Shown piece by piece: positions 13,110-20,288 of a stretch of DNA of 21,255 bases (position 1 is the stretch's first letter; each line of letters opens with the position of its first letter). Position numbers and translations under genes: made by a program. Where the stretch lies: positions 1 to 21,255 of IMG/VR virus record IMGVR_UViG_3300035179_000074, one strand, 5' to 3'. This DNA comes from a virus. Below the pieces are notes generated by a model. That model saw only the letters and a list, made by a program, of their open reading frames with translations, did no database searches and was not told the DNA's origin.

Positions 13110-15545
13110 TTACACCTCGCCCTTCGCCTTCACGCCGCCCCTCGGGTCCTGGAGGGCGACGCCGAAATCGTGGTAGCCCCGCATCTGGATGCCGAGGAGG
13201 TTGAAGTCGGCCTCCGCGGTCTCGATGGTCGGCGCCTCCTTGCCGTCCAGGAAGGCGATCTCCACGACGGGCAGGTCGTTCGGGTCGGCGAGGAGATACC
13301 AGGCCTTGGCCGAGTTGCCGGGATACTTGGCGTTGGCCAGGTACCGGCTGACCTCGTTGCGGAACTTGCCCACGTGCGGGTTGGCGACGGGGTACTTCGT
13401 GGTGGCGGTCGTGTCCCTGATTTCCAGGGACTTGAAGAGCTGCGTGCCGGTCGCCGAGAGGGCCGTCGGCACGAGCAGGATCGCCGGCATGATGCCGGTG
13501 GGCTTCCCGTCCGCGTCGACCTGGTCCATGAAGAGGGCCTCCATCTTCGTGAGGCCGTCGATGGAGAGGGCCGTGTCGGCGCCGGCGAGGTAGTTCTTGT
13601 TGCCGGCGGCGAAGAACGCGCCGTTGTTCAGGAACACGGTCCAGAAGATGTCGTTGATCTTCGAGCCGCTGCCGCGGCCCAATTTCTTCGGCACCGTGGT
13701 GATGGCGCCGAGGTCGTCGTTGATCATGTCCCGCCGCGAGATGCCCAGCATCAGGGCATAGGTGTCGGCCTTGTTGGTGAACGGTTCCTCGCCGAGGGTG
13801 CCGTGCTTGATCTCGCCGGCCGGCCCGACGAGCTCGTACTGGTCCTTGCCGATCAGGCGGTAGGACGTCGCGGTCTTGAAGTCCGGGACGTTCCGCACGG
13901 CGCAGATGTTCCTCCAGGTCCGCTCGACGGCCATGAAGCCGTCCAGGAGGAACTTGTTGGCGACATTGGAGAGGATGCCGCCGATGTCGACGGTCGAGAA
14001 CGCCGCCTCGAGGCGGCTGGGACCGAAGGCGGCGATGAGGGCGCCATGGATGTCGCTGCGCAGGGTATGGCCGGTCCAACCGGCGGCGCGGGCGGTCACG
14101 ACGATGAGCTCGCCGAGGCCGAGGCCGTGGCGGAACCGGCGGCTCGCCCGCTCCAGCACCTCCGCCGAGTAGTGCGACTCGGGCTTGGTCAGCCCGCCGG
14201 CGAGGGCGAGGCCCGCCTCGAGCTCCAGGGACTGGGGCGGTGCGGGCGCCTGGGCCCGGCCCGGGTCGGGCGCCGTCATGCGGGCCCCGCGGACGAGGGC
14301 GAGCTCCGTGTCCCGAAGATTCCACCGCTTGTCGATGGCCTCGGTGGCGATGGCCTTGATCTCATCGATCCGGCCGGGGTTGCCGCGGAAGTAACCGAGG
14401 GCGAGCTCCTCGACGGCCTGGCGGCGCCGGTACTCGGCGGCTTCCTCGTCGATGCGGGCAAACTCGGTCCGGGCCCCGCCCTGGATCGGCGCCGCGGCGG
14501 GGGCGGGGGCCGGCGTGGGGGCCGGCGCCGGGGCCGGCGTGGCGTCCGGTTTCTTGCCGCCGGCGGGGTCAGCCTCCCAGGCGGCCTTCAGGTCCTTCTT
14601 TTGGGCGTCGGTGATCTTCGCGGCGTCCCACCCATGCTTCACGAGCCATGCATCGAAATCCATTGTCGTCCCTCCTGGGCCGGGTGCCGCGCTGGCGGCG
14701 ACCGTGACCTGTGTCCCTTCGTCCGCCCCGACCGCGACGACCGAAATTTCTCGCAGGCGGGCCTTTTTGACCTCGAATAGGCCCTTGGCGGTGGCCTTGA
14801 ATCGCCGGCCATTGGCCTCGAACTCACTTCCTTCCCCGTGCTCGACGACGGTGATGGCCTTGGCCCCAAGGGAGGCTTGCCAGGGGAAGCCTGCCTTGGC
14901 GCTGGCGACGAACTCGCGGCCGGCGTCGCTGTCCTGGACGCTCACCACGCCCTCGAGCTCGAGCTGGCCGCTTTGAACCGCCGGCGTGCCGTGGCCCACC
15001 GGAGTCGTGACGTCATGGTTGGCGAGGATGGGCATCGTCTTGGGCAAAGCGAGGCCGTCGAGGTGGATCACGACGGGGCGCCACCATCCCGCGAGGTCCA
15101 TTTCGACGCCGGTGTAGGCCACGATGTGGAGTCGGGGCAGGCGCTCGCCGGCGGCCGCGGCGGTGACCGAGACGGTGCCTGTCAGGGCGATGTCGCGGCC
15201 GTCATCGGCCGCGCTGGCCTCGCCGGTGGCCTCCTCGAAGGAAGCGTAGGGGTGCTCGTTGTCCTTGAGCCATTTACGGGCCTCATCGGCGGTCCACTTC
15301 GCGGTGTCAAAGCGCCATGCCTGGACGCTCCATCCCTCGCCCTTTAGGGGCCCGCCCAGGACGCGGATGCCGGCGGGGATCACCCACCCCTTCTTGCGCA
15401 TCGCCTTGGTGATATCGCGGACCCGGCGGAACAGGTCGGGTTCCTTGACGCGGGCCGCGTGCTCTGTGGGGTAGGGCATGGCCATGATCGGCGGCCACTG
15501 CCGATCGTCCGGCGGCCGGGCGGCATGCTCATTCGCGTCTGGCAT
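13110..15545 (-). CDS. Prohead protease fused in frame to major capsid protein
   Basis: An 811-residue protein joining two normally separate functions. Residues 1-110 are an N-terminal adapter (PYPTEHAAR; FDTAKWTADEARKWL). Residues 115-285 are a prohead-protease-like domain with PILANHDV (His177) and WQASLGAKA (Ser225), which fit the His/Ser pair of HK97-type proteases, and a LREISVVAVGA strand. Residues 295-360 are helix plus a Pro/Ala linker (TPAPAPAPTPAPAPAAAP) that could act as a scaffold arm. Residues 360-811 are the HK97-fold-type capsid part (LLDGFMAVERTWRNICAVRN, GEEPFTNKADTYALMLGISR, LPVVEIAFLDGKEAPTIETA). The start at 15545 overlaps the portal gene by 17 bases. An internal ATG at 14663 with its own AGGAGG would yield the 517-residue capsid part alone. 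The catalytic residues are assigned by pattern only. Confidence 0.88.
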   Translation of the reverse strand: MPDANEHAARPPDDRQWPPIMAMPYPTEHAARVKEPDLFRRVRDITKAMRKKGWVIPAGIRVLGGPLKGEGWSVQAWRFDTAKWTADEARKWLKDNEHPYASFEEATGEASAADDGRDIALTGTVSVTAAAAGERLPRLHIVAYTGVEMDLAGWWRPVVIHLDGLALPKTMPILANHDVTTPVGHGTPAVQSGQLELEGVVSVQDSDAGREFVASAKAGFPWQASLGAKAITVVEHGEGSEFEANGRRFKATAKGLFEVKKARLREISVVAVGADEGTQVTVAASAAPGPGGTTMDFDAWLVKHGWDAAKITDAQKKDLKAAWEADPAGGKKPDATPAPAPAPTPAPAPAAAPIQGGARTEFARIDEEAAEYRRRQAVEELALGYFRGNPGRIDEIKAIATEAIDKRWNLRDTELALVRGARMTAPDPGRAQAPAPPQSLELEAGLALAGGLTKPESHYSAEVLERASRRFRHGLGLGELIVVTARAAGWTGHTLRSDIHGALIAAFGPSRLEAAFSTVDIGGILSNVANKFLLDGFMAVERTWRNICAVRNVPDFKTATSYRLIGKDQYELVGPAGEIKHGTLGEEPFTNKADTYALMLGISRRDMINDDLGAITTVPKKLGRGSGSKINDIFWTVFLNNGAFFAAGNKNYLAGADTALSIDGLTKMEALFMDQVDADGKPTGIMPAILLVPTALSATGTQLFKSLEIRDTTATTKYPVANPHVGKFRNEVSRYLANAKYPGNSAKAWYLLADPNDLPVVEIAFLDGKEAPTIETAEADFNLLGIQMRGYHDFGVALQDPRGGVKAKGEV
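14661..14676 (-). promoter_or_regulatory. Internal ribosome site and start codon for the capsid part
   Basis: Inside the fused protease/capsid frame, AGGAGG (14671-14676, minus strand) lies 7 bases before an in-frame ATG at 14663, which begins MDFDAWLVKHGWDAAKITDA. This falls exactly at the junction between the protease domain and the capsid part, so two products from one frame are likely: an 811-residue fusion and an abundant 517-residue capsid precursor. Lambda C/Nu3 is an established precedent for an internal start in a protease frame. Confidence 0.65.
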
Positions 15546-17079
15546 GGCCGTCTCCGTTTCCGCCGCGCGCGGGGACCGTGTCCTCGTCATTTTCCCCGTC
15601 CTTGTCGTCGGCGGCCTTACCTGCCGGGGCGGGGGGTCCACCCTGTTCCGCTTTCTCCCAGGGTTGGGGGAGGCCGAACCGGGTGCGGGCCCTGGCCTCG
15701 CGGGCCCGCTGTTCCATTTCGGATTGCCAGTCGTAGCCTCGTCGGGCCTGGTAGCGGGCCTCGGTCTCCAGGCCGGCCGCGACGCGGTCGCTCTCGGCCT
15801 TGGTGATGCGAGGATCGATCTGCTCAAACCCTTCGAAGAACCAAACGTGGGGGTCTGCCTCATCCATCCAGGCCCCGGCCGGCAGGACATGCTCGATGCG
15901 CTTGGCCTCCGCGACCCAGGCGGCGAAGATGCGGTCGAGAACGTGGGCCGCTAGATGTGACTGCTCGATGACGATGCCGTGGCGGTAGAGGAGGCAATCC
16001 ATCTGCGCCGAAGACGCGGTATGCTGGGAGCTGTCGCATGCAGCTACCAGATAGGGCATGCCGAGGCAGCGCGGGATTTCCGAGAGAATCTGCCGCTTGA
16101 AGTCCCCGTAGGTGGTGGGGGGCTGTTCGGCCTTCACCTGGTTCAGGTCCCAGCCGGCCGGCAACGTGGTGAGCATGTTCCGTTCGAGCTCGATGAGGTC
16201 CATCGATTCGACCGGCTCCGCCTCGCCGTCGGGCGGGGCATCGGTATGCAGGACGGCGGCCCAGTCGGCGGCGGTCTCGGCCGCGGCGATCACGGCGAGG
16301 GTGTAGCGGCGAAGCTGGGCGAAGAGGGGCAGGGCGGGCAGCAGTTCCGGCAGGCCGCGGGACTGGCCGGGCCGATCGACGCGGAACCAGTGGATCATCA
16401 GATTCGCCGGCACGCGGTCGAAGTCAAGCGAGGCGAGGTCCGCCGGGTTGCCGGGGTGGGCCCTCAAGAGGTGGTACTCCCTGGGGTTGCCGTAGGGGTC
16501 GAAGCGGATGCCGTCGACGGCGCTCGGCGCCCAATAGGGCAGGCCCGGCGTGGCGATCTGGTCCGCCTCGATAAGCCTGATGTCGAGCTGGACCCCCGTG
16601 GGCAGCGCGGGGTTCGTGACGAGGAGGGCGAAGGCCTCGCCATCCTGCGCCCGGGCCATCCGCATGGTGCGTAGCTTCTCGGCGAGGCGGACCGCCTTGG
16701 CCCAGGTCTCAAACTCCTTTTCAATGGCCGCGTTGGCCGCGGCGTCCTGGAGCAGCATCTGGAGCCGGGGTCCCGAACCGACGAGGTCGTTGGCGAGCGT
16801 GAGGATGATGCCGCGGGCATAGGAATTGTTGGCGACCTCGTACCTGGCCCGGGCCCGCAGGACGCGCCGGACCTCCGGCGTGGCGGCGGCGTCGGGTGAG
16901 AGGAGATCGGCATTGAGCCAGTGGCGCGCGTTCTCGCCGCTGGTCTGTGCCGCGTCGTACCGGGCCCGCATGTCGTGAAGGCGCGCCCGGGTGAAGGCCG
17001 CGAGCTGGTGGCCTGGCGGGCGGGGCCGCTCCGAGAGGCGGCGGGGCGAACGGCCCAGGAGGCGGTCAAGGAATTTCAT
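15529..17079 (-). CDS. Portal protein (lambda portal family)
   Basis: A 516-residue protein, close to the 533 residues of lambda gpB. It has the lambda-type portal sequence: RARARYEVANNSYARGIILT then LVGSGPRLQML near the N terminus, AQDGEAFALLVTNP, RLIEADQI, NLMIHWFRVDRPGQSRGLPE in the middle and a YGDFKRQILSEIPRCLGMPY segment. The C-terminal 60 residues are charged and disordered. It forms the dodecameric ring through which DNA enters and leaves the head. The ATG at 17079 shares its A with the TGA of the gpW-like gene (TGATG); a GTG one codon earlier is also possible. It is followed at once by the protease/capsid gene. Confidence 0.92.
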   Translation of the reverse strand: MKFLDRLLGRSPRRLSERPRPPGHQLAAFTRARLHDMRARYDAAQTSGENARHWLNADLLSPDAAATPEVRRVLRARARYEVANNSYARGIILTLANDLVGSGPRLQMLLQDAAANAAIEKEFETWAKAVRLAEKLRTMRMARAQDGEAFALLVTNPALPTGVQLDIRLIEADQIATPGLPYWAPSAVDGIRFDPYGNPREYHLLRAHPGNPADLASLDFDRVPANLMIHWFRVDRPGQSRGLPELLPALPLFAQLRRYTLAVIAAAETAADWAAVLHTDAPPDGEAEPVESMDLIELERNMLTTLPAGWDLNQVKAEQPPTTYGDFKRQILSEIPRCLGMPYLVAACDSSQHTASSAQMDCLLYRHGIVIEQSHLAAHVLDRIFAAWVAEAKRIEHVLPAGAWMDEADPHVWFFEGFEQIDPRITKAESDRVAAGLETEARYQARRGYDWQSEMEQRAREARARTRFGLPQPWEKAEQGGPPAPAGKAADDKDGENDEDTVPARGGNGDGHARRE

Positions 17080-17276
17080 CACACGGCCCCCGGGGGCGAT
17101 ATCTTCTGCAGTCGCAGGCCGCGGCGGTTGTTGGCGACGGCCGTGGCGCTTCGCAGATAGCGATCCGCCTCGATTTGGTCCCTGGGGGGATGCTGCTGGA
17201 AGCTAACCTGGTCACCGGAGGCGCGGGACGGGCCGGCGGCGTTCTCGCGGATGGCGTCGGTCAGGTCATCGGCCAC
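17079..17276 (-). CDS. gpW-like head-to-tail joining protein
   Basis: A 65-residue protein, close to lambda gpW (68 residues), starting VADDLTDAIRENAAGPSRAS and ending with DQIEADRYLRSATAVANNRR and GLRLQKISPPGAV. The DQIxADxYL ... RGLRxxxxxPPG pattern is typical of the gpW family, which joins the filled head to the tail. GTG at 17276 is chosen because GAGGGG lies 5 bases before it; a longer in-frame ORF to 17351 would read through the terminator hairpin and is not protein-like there. It lies next to the portal gene as in lambda (W then B). Confidence 0.87.
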   Translation of the reverse strand: MADDLTDAIRENAAGPSRASGDQVSFQQHPPRDQIEADRYLRSATAVANNRRGLRLQKISPPGAV

Positions 17277-17281
17277 GGCTA

Positions 17282-17293
17282 CCCCTCGAGGGG
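17282..17293 (-). promoter_or_regulatory. CCCCTCGAGGGG palindrome over the gpW ribosome site
   Basis: A perfect 12-base palindrome whose transcribed 3' half, GAGGGG, is the Shine-Dalgarno of the gpW-like gene. It can fold as a four-pair hairpin with a TCGA loop, hiding the ribosome site, or act as a double-stranded binding site. It lies just after the terminator T-run. Confidence 0.45.
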
Positions 17294-17296
17294 CGC

Positions 17297-17330
17297 AAAA
17301 AAAACCGTCCGGGGGTCCGGCCCCGGACGG
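17297..17330 (-). terminator. Strong intrinsic terminator between terminase and head genes
   Basis: On the minus strand, a perfect 10-base-pair stem (CCGTCCGGGG with CCCCGGACGG) and a 6-base loop is followed at once by eight T residues. It is the only textbook rho-independent terminator I see in the window. It follows the zinc-ribbon gene and precedes the gpW-like gene by about 20 bases, so full termination would silence the head and tail genes. Partial read-through, antitermination, or a promoter close by must supply downstream expression. Confidence 0.9.
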
Positions 17331-17444
17331 CCTCGGAGGCGAGTGCCGCACCCCTCAGAGGCGGCGCTCGCGGTCTCCTGCACATGCTCATTGTCGGCAA
17401 CTCGGCCCCTCCGCGCGCCAAGAATCCTTGGAAAAGGCGGAAAG
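17331..17444 (-). other. Intergenic leader before the terminator
   Basis: This 114-base stretch follows the zinc-ribbon stop. It holds a weak CCAAG-AATC-CTTGG hairpin (17418-17431) and a 44-codon ATG frame that runs through the terminator and ends inside the gpW gene; its composition is not protein-like. I see no convincing -35/-10 promoter. Confidence 0.5.
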
Positions 17445-17714
17445 TTACGCTAATGGAACTCCTGGCTGCCTACCTGGCAGCGGCCCATCGCCGGTCTGCC
17501 GTTCCCAGGTCGTTGTGCGGTGGCCGCAGAACCTGCACTCGCGCCGGCGCACGATGCCGATGCGGCGCTGGCGGGTATAGATCACCCGCAGGTCGCGGCA
17601 GCCGCACCGGCGGCAGGATAGGCCTCGCTCGGGTTCCTGCGGCGGCGGGGCCGGCGGCGGGGCTGGCACCGCGGCCGGCGGCGGGGCCGTTTTCTTCCGT
17701 TTTTTCGGGCTCAT
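17445..17714 (-). CDS. NrdR-like zinc-ribbon protein
   Basis: An 89-residue protein. Residues 1-30 are basic, then Pro/Ala-rich. Residues 34-71 form a zinc ribbon: Cys34-x2-Cys37 and Cys60-x2-Cys63, with RRRECRFCGHRTTTWER. This matches the N-terminal finger of the ribonucleotide-reductase repressor NrdR, where the consensus has CPxCG, then RRRREC, then CG and FTTYE. The ATP-cone that normally follows in NrdR is absent. A DNA- or RNA-binding regulator is likely, but the target is unknown. The ATG overlaps the terminase stop (ATGA) and has AAGGAG 6 bases upstream. Its last residues are encoded by a copy of the hairpin repeat, so the C terminus may be a repeat insertion. Confidence 0.85.
   Translation of the reverse strand: MSPKKRKKTAPPPAAVPAPPPAPPPQEPERGLSCRRCGCRDLRVIYTRQRRIGIVRRRECRFCGHRTTTWERQTGDGPLPGRQPGVPLA
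17465..17481 (-). repeat. GCTGCC-TACCT-GGCAGC hairpin, copy 2 (inside a coding end)
   Basis: Same 17-base hairpin as at 6848-6864, here inside the last codons of the zinc-ribbon gene. Similarity to copy 1 extends to a 26-base block (17459-17484 versus 6842-6867) with 2 mismatches. Confidence 0.85.
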
Positions 17715-19780
17715 CGCCTTCTCCTTTGCAGGTCGGATAGCCGGATGCGTTTGCGGGACTTGAGGCCCTGGCGGCCGCCCGCACTGTCGGCGAGCCCGCA
17801 GTCAAGCATGGAAGCCGCGACGGCGCATCCGACGACGCAGTCGAACAGGTGGTTGTCGGCCTGGCTGGCGACCCATTCCTCGACGGTGCCGTAGGGGCCT
17901 TCGAGGGCCGTGCCGCGTTCCGCGGTCAGATGTTCGGCGATCATCCGGTGGCGGTCCGCCGCTCCCCAAAGGGTCAGGCTGCCCGGGCCCACGATGGGGC
18001 CGGCGAGGCGGGCGTGGACAAAGGACTTCCAGTGATTCACGTCAGCGACGACGTGGCGGTCCTCCTGGCTGCGCTCGCGAGTGGCCGGGAGCCACCAATA
18101 ATCCCCGAGCCGGCGCCCGGGTTTCCTGAGGTACGTCGAGATGGGCCGCTGTCGGGCGGGGATGCCCCGGCCCAGGTAGGGCATGGCCGGCTCGCCGGCG
18201 CGGCGGCACGCGAGTTCCACCGATCGCGGGAGGTAACCACGGTCCACCAGGAGGCGTTCGATTCGCAGATGGGCGCCGTCGGTCCGCGTCCAGGCATGGG
18301 CGGTCAAGTCGGCGATGACGGCCTCGATGCCGACGCGGACCGCTTCCTCTCGCGGGAGGCCCCGGTGCTTGGCGGTCAGCGTGGACTTGGCGTCGCGCAG
18401 CGTGAAATAGGCCCTGCGCTGATCCGGGTATGTACCATAATCGATGATTGCCCCGGTGAAGTCGGGTTGCCACGCCGCGACGGCGTAGTAGAGCAGGTTG
18501 GCGTGGACGTCCACGAACGCGGTGACGTGTTCGCTGTGGGGCGGGACGGTGCGGCGGGTGAGGCCGTTCGTCCTGGCGAGAATATCGTCGGGCCGCAGGC
18601 GTTCGGTGGCGAGCTCTTCCGGCTTCGGGGCGTTTTGGAACTCGGCCCAGAAGGTGGGCTCGTCCGAGAAGCGGATGTTCATCCCGTGCTGGATGCCCGA
18701 GGCCTCCTGGGCGTCGAAGCGGTCGGGCCAACTCACGACCGCGCCGCGGTCCAGGGCCGCTTGGTGCTTGCGGTAATAGGCCGTGGCCTTGCTGCCGTCG
18801 CCGCCGGCGCGGTGGTGGGCATCGAGGATGCGGTGGTACTCGTCCCAGCCCTTGGTGTTCTTGGGGAATCGATGGATCATGGGGAGGCGTTCGCCGTGCC
18901 AGTCGGGCCGGCGGGCCGGGTCGGTGAATTCATCGGCGAGATCCTCGGGCCGGATCACGGTGCAGCAGAGGATGGTGGCGAGGGGCCGCCGCGGGCCGGC
19001 GGCGCCCAACACGGCGGCCTCGATGGCGCTAACTCTTTTGTGGGTCTCGGTCAGGCTCCAGGCGGTGTCATCGTCCTGCGGGTCGTCGATGATGAACAGC
19101 TCGGGCCGGATGGTCTCGCCGGTCGGCAGCTTGTGGCGCTGGCCGCGGAGCTTGCCGCCCTCGATGCCGGTCGCGGTCAGGATCGTGCCGGACGCCCGGC
19201 TGCCGGGGATGGTGGGCAAGACCTTGCGGGTCTTGCCCCAGGTGATGCGGGTCGGGCGGCCCTGGTGTTTCTGGCCGGTGGCGCGGTTCGCGGTGCGCTC
19301 GAGGCGTCGGATGGGATAGGCCACCTCCGGGAAGTCCTCGAGCAGAAGCGGGTTCTCCTCAAACTCGGTGGCGAGGCTCTCCATGAGATCGTCGGCGTGG
19401 CTCGCGGCGCAACCGATGAAGGTGACGAATCGGCATCGGCCTGGCAGGATCGTCCATAACACGGCGGCCTCGGCGAGGCTGGTCTTGCCCTCGCCGCGCG
19501 GCATGGCGACGGCGAAGCGGCCGCCGCGGAGCACCGTTTGCTGAATGCGGGGCAGCACCTTGAGCTGATTCCGGGACCACGGCAGGTAAAACGTAGCTCC
19601 CAGATAGGTCTCGCAGAAGACCCGCAGGTCGGCGACGGCCGCGGCGCGGCGGGCCGGGTCGGCGACGGGGGGGATCGGGCCGATGTCCTGGCCCGCGGCG
19701 ACCTCGCGGGCGGCCCGGGCCCTGGCGCGGCCCTTGTGTGCCTCATAGGCCCTCCGCGGGCTGTCCTGGGGGTCAGGCAT
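17711..19780 (-). CDS. terL: Terminase large subunit (packaging ATPase and nuclease)
   Basis: A 689-residue protein, the motor that cuts and packages phage DNA. Walker A is MPRGEGKTS (residues 93-101), Walker B is LFIIDDP (228-234), and a coupling segment, ATILCCTVI, is at 268-276. The C-terminal RNase-H-type nuclease shows acidic residues at FVDVH (Asp424), LLVDRGY (Asp513) and DNHLFDC (Asp647). The DNHLFDCVVGCAVAA ending recalls lambda gpA-type terminases. The start at 19780 is chosen because AGGAG lies 7 bases before it and overlaps the small-subunit end by 8 bases; the longer in-frame ORF to 20029 is just the other frame of the small subunit gene. The zinc-ribbon gene overlaps its stop. 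Confidence 0.93.
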   Translation of the reverse strand: MPDPQDSPRRAYEAHKGRARARAAREVAAGQDIGPIPPVADPARRAAAVADLRVFCETYLGATFYLPWSRNQLKVLPRIQQTVLRGGRFAVAMPRGEGKTSLAEAAVLWTILPGRCRFVTFIGCAASHADDLMESLATEFEENPLLLEDFPEVAYPIRRLERTANRATGQKHQGRPTRITWGKTRKVLPTIPGSRASGTILTATGIEGGKLRGQRHKLPTGETIRPELFIIDDPQDDDTAWSLTETHKRVSAIEAAVLGAAGPRRPLATILCCTVIRPEDLADEFTDPARRPDWHGERLPMIHRFPKNTKGWDEYHRILDAHHRAGGDGSKATAYYRKHQAALDRGAVVSWPDRFDAQEASGIQHGMNIRFSDEPTFWAEFQNAPKPEELATERLRPDDILARTNGLTRRTVPPHSEHVTAFVDVHANLLYYAVAAWQPDFTGAIIDYGTYPDQRRAYFTLRDAKSTLTAKHRGLPREEAVRVGIEAVIADLTAHAWTRTDGAHLRIERLLVDRGYLPRSVELACRRAGEPAMPYLGRGIPARQRPISTYLRKPGRRLGDYWWLPATRERSQEDRHVVADVNHWKSFVHARLAGPIVGPGSLTLWGAADRHRMIAEHLTAERGTALEGPYGTVEEWVASQADNHLFDCVVGCAVAASMLDCGLADSAGGRQGLKSRKRIRLSDLQRRRR

Positions 19781-20249
19781 CGAGCCGCTCCTGGAGCTCC
19801 AGGATGCGGGCGACGGCGAGACGGGCGTGTTCGGCCAGGGGGGCGTGGGGCTGTGCAAGTCGGAGGGGCGCGAGGTGGGCGCGGGCCGCCTCGTGGTCGG
19901 CGGCGAGGCCCAGCAGGTCCCGGCCGGGCTCGCTCTCGGCCGGGAGGCTGTAGAGGTCCATGAGGCGGTTGAGTTCGCGCTGGGCCTGGAGGGCGGTGCG
20001 GACGTCCTGGACCTTGATGCTCCTGGCATACAGATCGTTCAGGCGGGTCACGGCGGTCCCCAGCTCTTCGTCGCGGTGATAGTCGGCGGCGAGGGTGATG
20101 CGGCGGCGGGCCTCCGCGAGGGCCTTGTCGGCGGCGGCCGCGGTCAGGCTGAACCGCTCCATGCAGGCGTGGCGTGCCGCCGGCTCCGTCACGCCGCTAA
20201 TGAGCAGGCGGATCAGGGCGTCGAGGGTCTCGGCGTCGGACTCGGGCAT
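19773..20249 (-). CDS. terS: Terminase small subunit
   Basis: A 158-residue, almost wholly helical protein. Residues 5-50 look like a helix-turn-helix DNA-recognition domain (LDALIRLLISGVTEPAARHA, CMERFSLTAAAADKALAEAR). Residues 60-100 are a coiled-coil oligomerisation region (RLNDLYARSIKVQDVRTALQ, AQRELNRLMDLY). The C-terminal helix (HARLAVARILELQERL) may contact the large subunit. It binds the packaging site and feeds DNA to the large terminase. AAAGG is 9 bases before the ATG at 20249, and the stop overlaps the large subunit start. The assignment rests on position, size and helix pattern. Confidence 0.82.
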   Translation of the reverse strand: MPESDAETLDALIRLLISGVTEPAARHACMERFSLTAAAADKALAEARRRITLAADYHRDEELGTAVTRLNDLYARSIKVQDVRTALQAQRELNRLMDLYSLPAESEPGRDLLGLAADHEAARAHLAPLRLAQPHAPLAEHARLAVARILELQERLDA

Positions 20250-20288
20250 TCGGCGGAACCTTTGCTACTTCACGCGTAGCATTCCGGC

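Noticed and set aside
13014-14780. A 588-codon open frame on the plus strand
   Set aside because: Antisense to the capsid part of the protease/capsid gene; composition follows from GC skew in codon positions.
15545-15890. Upstream extension of the protease/capsid frame
   Set aside because: It overlaps the portal gene in another frame, is Pro/Arg-rich, and starting at 15545 gives a protein-like N terminus.
17079-17351. Longer 90-residue version of the gpW-like protein
   Set aside because: The extra N-terminal part is translated from the terminator hairpin and T-run and is not protein-like; the GTG at 17276 has a good ribosome site and gives the expected family length.
17849-19459. A 536-codon open frame on the plus strand
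   Set aside because: Antisense to the large terminase, whose Walker and nuclease motifs are clear on the minus strand.
19781-20029. Upstream extension of the large terminase frame
   Set aside because: It is the shadow of the small subunit gene (Ser/Pro/Arg-rich), and the start at 19780 has a clear AGGAG.
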